Source: Helicobacteraceae bacterium
GTDB taxonomy: Bacteria > Campylobacterota > Campylobacteria > Campylobacterales > Helicobacteraceae
Reading direction: 5' to 3'
Assembly: GCA_900770765.1 (NCBI GenBank)
Contig: CAAGLK010000134.1
Coordinates: forward strand, 1-64,000
Length of the DNA stretch: 64,000 nt
This document shows, one piece after another, positions 62,778 to 64,000 of the stretch (positions are counted from its first letter, which is position 1; the number at the start of each line of letters is the position of its first letter). Below the pieces are notes generated by a model, which worked only from the letters and a program-made list of their open reading frames with translations, had not been told where the DNA came from and made no database searches. Made by a program: the position numbers and the translations under genes.

Positions 62778-63197
62778 ATATCTCTCTAAAATTACAAGGG
62801 CAGCCATAGAATCTAAACTTCCGCTTTTTAAATTTGCCTTTTTTCGCATTTTTTTATCATCTAATTTTTCCATAGCCTGAAAGCTACTAAAAGACTCATC
62901 TATAAAAACAACTTCAATTTCGCTAGGTAATTCTAAAAGACTTACAAAATGTCTAATACGCCTCTGCATAGCTAAAATAGGGCTATCACTGCTAGAATCG
63001 CTAGAATCCTTAGGGATTCCAACCACTAAAATCTCAGCTTTAGATTCCATCACTACGCTTCTAACATCTCTTGCGGCTTGATTGCGATTTTTTCTAAAAA
63101 TAGGTTCTAAACACAGCGGAATCCCAAGCACAGATTTAGCAACCCCTATGCGTTTTAGCCCCACATCTAAGCATAAAATTATTTTGTCTTTTTTCAT
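62766..63197 (-). CDS. ruvX: Putative Holliday junction resolvase/RNase YqgF
   Basis: A 143-residue RNase H-fold protein. The N-terminal catalytic segment ILCLDVGLKRIGVAKS (about 7-22) carries the first aspartate, VVGIPKD the conserved middle, and EVVFIDESFSSFQAM (about 100-114) the acidic DE pair, with a final aspartate near SLDSMAALVIL. YqgF processes pre-16S rRNA in E. coli and was first proposed as a resolvase. It shares one base with the upstream U32 peptidase gene and overlaps the CheX gene by 12 bases tail to tail. Confidence 0.9.
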   Translation of the reverse strand: MKKDKIILCLDVGLKRIGVAKSVLGIPLCLEPIFRKNRNQAARDVRSVVMESKAEILVVGIPKDSSDSSSDSPILAMQRRIRHFVSLLELPSEIEVVFIDESFSSFQAMEKLDDKKMRKKANLKSGSLDSMAALVILERYLMS

Positions 63198-64000
63198 TAA
63201 ACTCTTTGTCTTAAAAAGCTAAAAGGCGGAAGCGTAAATGGCAGAATAAAGGCGTTTGTATTACCACTATGGATAGATTCTAGCTCTTTGCCATTTTCAA
63301 GTAGAATCTTAAAAAATCGTATATATTTTTTGCCCTCAAATGTAAAAATCTCGCCGATTTCATTTTTAGCATCCACTAGCGATTCCACATTTGCACTTAC
63401 TATTTCTTTAGCTTCATTTAATCGTATCGTGTGGCGGCAAAGGGCAGTTTTACCATTCTCACTAACTTCAGCATTTACTTGAAAGCTCCCCTCGCTAATA
63501 GCGGTAAAGTGATTTTGCGTATTTAGCTTTTGATATGGGCGGTGGATTAGATAGCCATCGCTAAATCCGCGATTTTTTAGCGTATCAAGCTCATTTTTGT
63601 AAGATTCCACATTAAAATTACCGCTAAAATAATCATCAATCGCCGCTCTATAAGCCAACGCAGTAATCCCAGCATAATAGCTAGATTTCGTCCGTCCTTC
63701 AATTTTAAGCGAGTCAATCACGCCGCTCTCTAAAATTAGCGGAATATGCTCACATAAATTTAAATCCTTAGAGTTAAAAATATGCGTCCCAACACCGCTT
63801 TCTTCTTGCAGCCTCATCATTACGCCATTATCTGGGTTTTTTGCATAAAACTCTCGCCCATCAAATCGCACGAGTTTATCGCTATCTAAATCACGCACAA
63901 AATATTCATAATCAAAGCGGCAGTCGTTTGCGCAACTCCCACGATTTGGCACACGCCCACTTTGAAGCGCAGAAATTAAACATCGCCCAGAAAATGCAAA
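63197..64000 (-). CDS. Peptidase U32 family protein (partial, runs off the window)
   Basis: At least 268 codons of a U32 (collagenase-like) protein; the N-terminal half lies beyond base 64000. The U32 signature is at the window edge: FSGRCLISALQSGRVPNRGS, CANDCRFDYEYF, with the cysteines of an iron-sulfur-type centre. A C-terminal beta domain follows. Relatives hydroxylate tRNA or ubiquinone-pathway substrates (TrhP, UbiU) or act as proteases; the C-terminal DUF-type domain with SLKIEGRTKS is closest to the TrhP group. A start at 63952 would be false, since the frame is open to the edge. Confidence 0.85.
   Translation of the reverse strand, partial: FAFSGRCLISALQSGRVPNRGSCANDCRFDYEYFVRDLDSDKLVRFDGREFYAKNPDNGVMMRLQEESGVGTHIFNSKDLNLCEHIPLILESGVIDSLKIEGRTKSSYYAGITALAYRAAIDDYFSGNFNVESYKNELDTLKNRGFSDGYLIHRPYQKLNTQNHFTAISEGSFQVNAEVSENGKTALCRHTIRLNEAKEIVSANVESLVDAKNEIGEIFTFEGKKYIRFFKILLENGKELESIHSGNTNAFILPFTLPPFSFLRQRV

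Overview
This 64 kb window is AT-rich, densely coding DNA from a Campylobacterota genome, most likely a Helicobacter of the enterohepatic type. The evidence is protein similarity and gene order. The runs metK...ndk-yceD-like-rpmF-plsX-fabH, secG-frr-pyrE-RDD, cdsA-dxr, lctP-lutABC, gltX-yggT-slt and grpE...dnaK follow Helicobacter/Campylobacter order as I remember it. The window also carries the futalosine menaquinone gene mqnA, a hydABC uptake hydrogenase and a CadF-like outer-membrane protein. The first 20 bases are an Illumina adapter remnant, so position 1 is an untrimmed contig end. I see no rRNA, tRNA or CRISPR array.

Layout: 1-2.6 kb holds the gltX tail, yggT, slt and a small membrane protein. 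2.6-7.8 kb is a surface-glycan island: an aldolase-like fusion, a CMP-sugar synthetase broken by one amber codon, and a discoidin-domain fucosyltransferase-like gene split by a G12 tract and a second frameshift. 8-16 kb is housekeeping: metK, tsaA, an MFS exporter, HDOD, mqnA, and ndk to fabH. 16-18.2 kb is a second glycan island with a GT10 fucosyltransferase behind a (GA)14 repeat, flanked by dispersed palindromic repeats. 18.2-30.6 kb is energy and carbon metabolism: hydCBA, ppc, argD and lactate uptake and oxidation. 30.6-37.4 kb is envelope and housekeeping: cdsA, dxr, htrA, thiE-like, atpB, RDD, pyrE, frr, secG. 37.4-48.1 kb carries two restriction-modification loci, interleaved with a Na/Pi transporter, a type II NADH dehydrogenase and a 2OG-Fe(II) dioxygenase. 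48.2-51.3 kb is the grpE-dnaK operon with two unknown small genes inserted. 51.5-64 kb holds an M23 peptidase, a HAD phosphatase, modE-modA-TOBE-modB-modC, lpxK, an aminotransferase-fold protein lacking its lysine, nadE, the OmpA/CadF-like protein, a CheX-domain protein, ruvX and a U32 peptidase that runs off the end.

The two glycan islands share parts. Both use a TC/GA dinucleotide repeat about 65 bases upstream of a start codon, and both carry two families of palindromic repeat. Their glycosyltransferases have unrelated catalytic domains but share the same C-terminal module of about 110 residues. A short motif, TGCGATTCCACA, is concentrated in both islands, and GAATC/GATTC looks enriched through the whole window. 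Together this suggests a modular, phase-variable surface-glycosylation system that spreads as cassettes among housekeeping genes.

Regulatory sequences that can be read directly include a consensus promoter for grpE-dnaK, a promoter overlapped by a ModE-like operator before modE, a 31-bp palindrome holding divergent -10 boxes between nadE and the OmpA gene, and a possible RNA thermometer before htrA.
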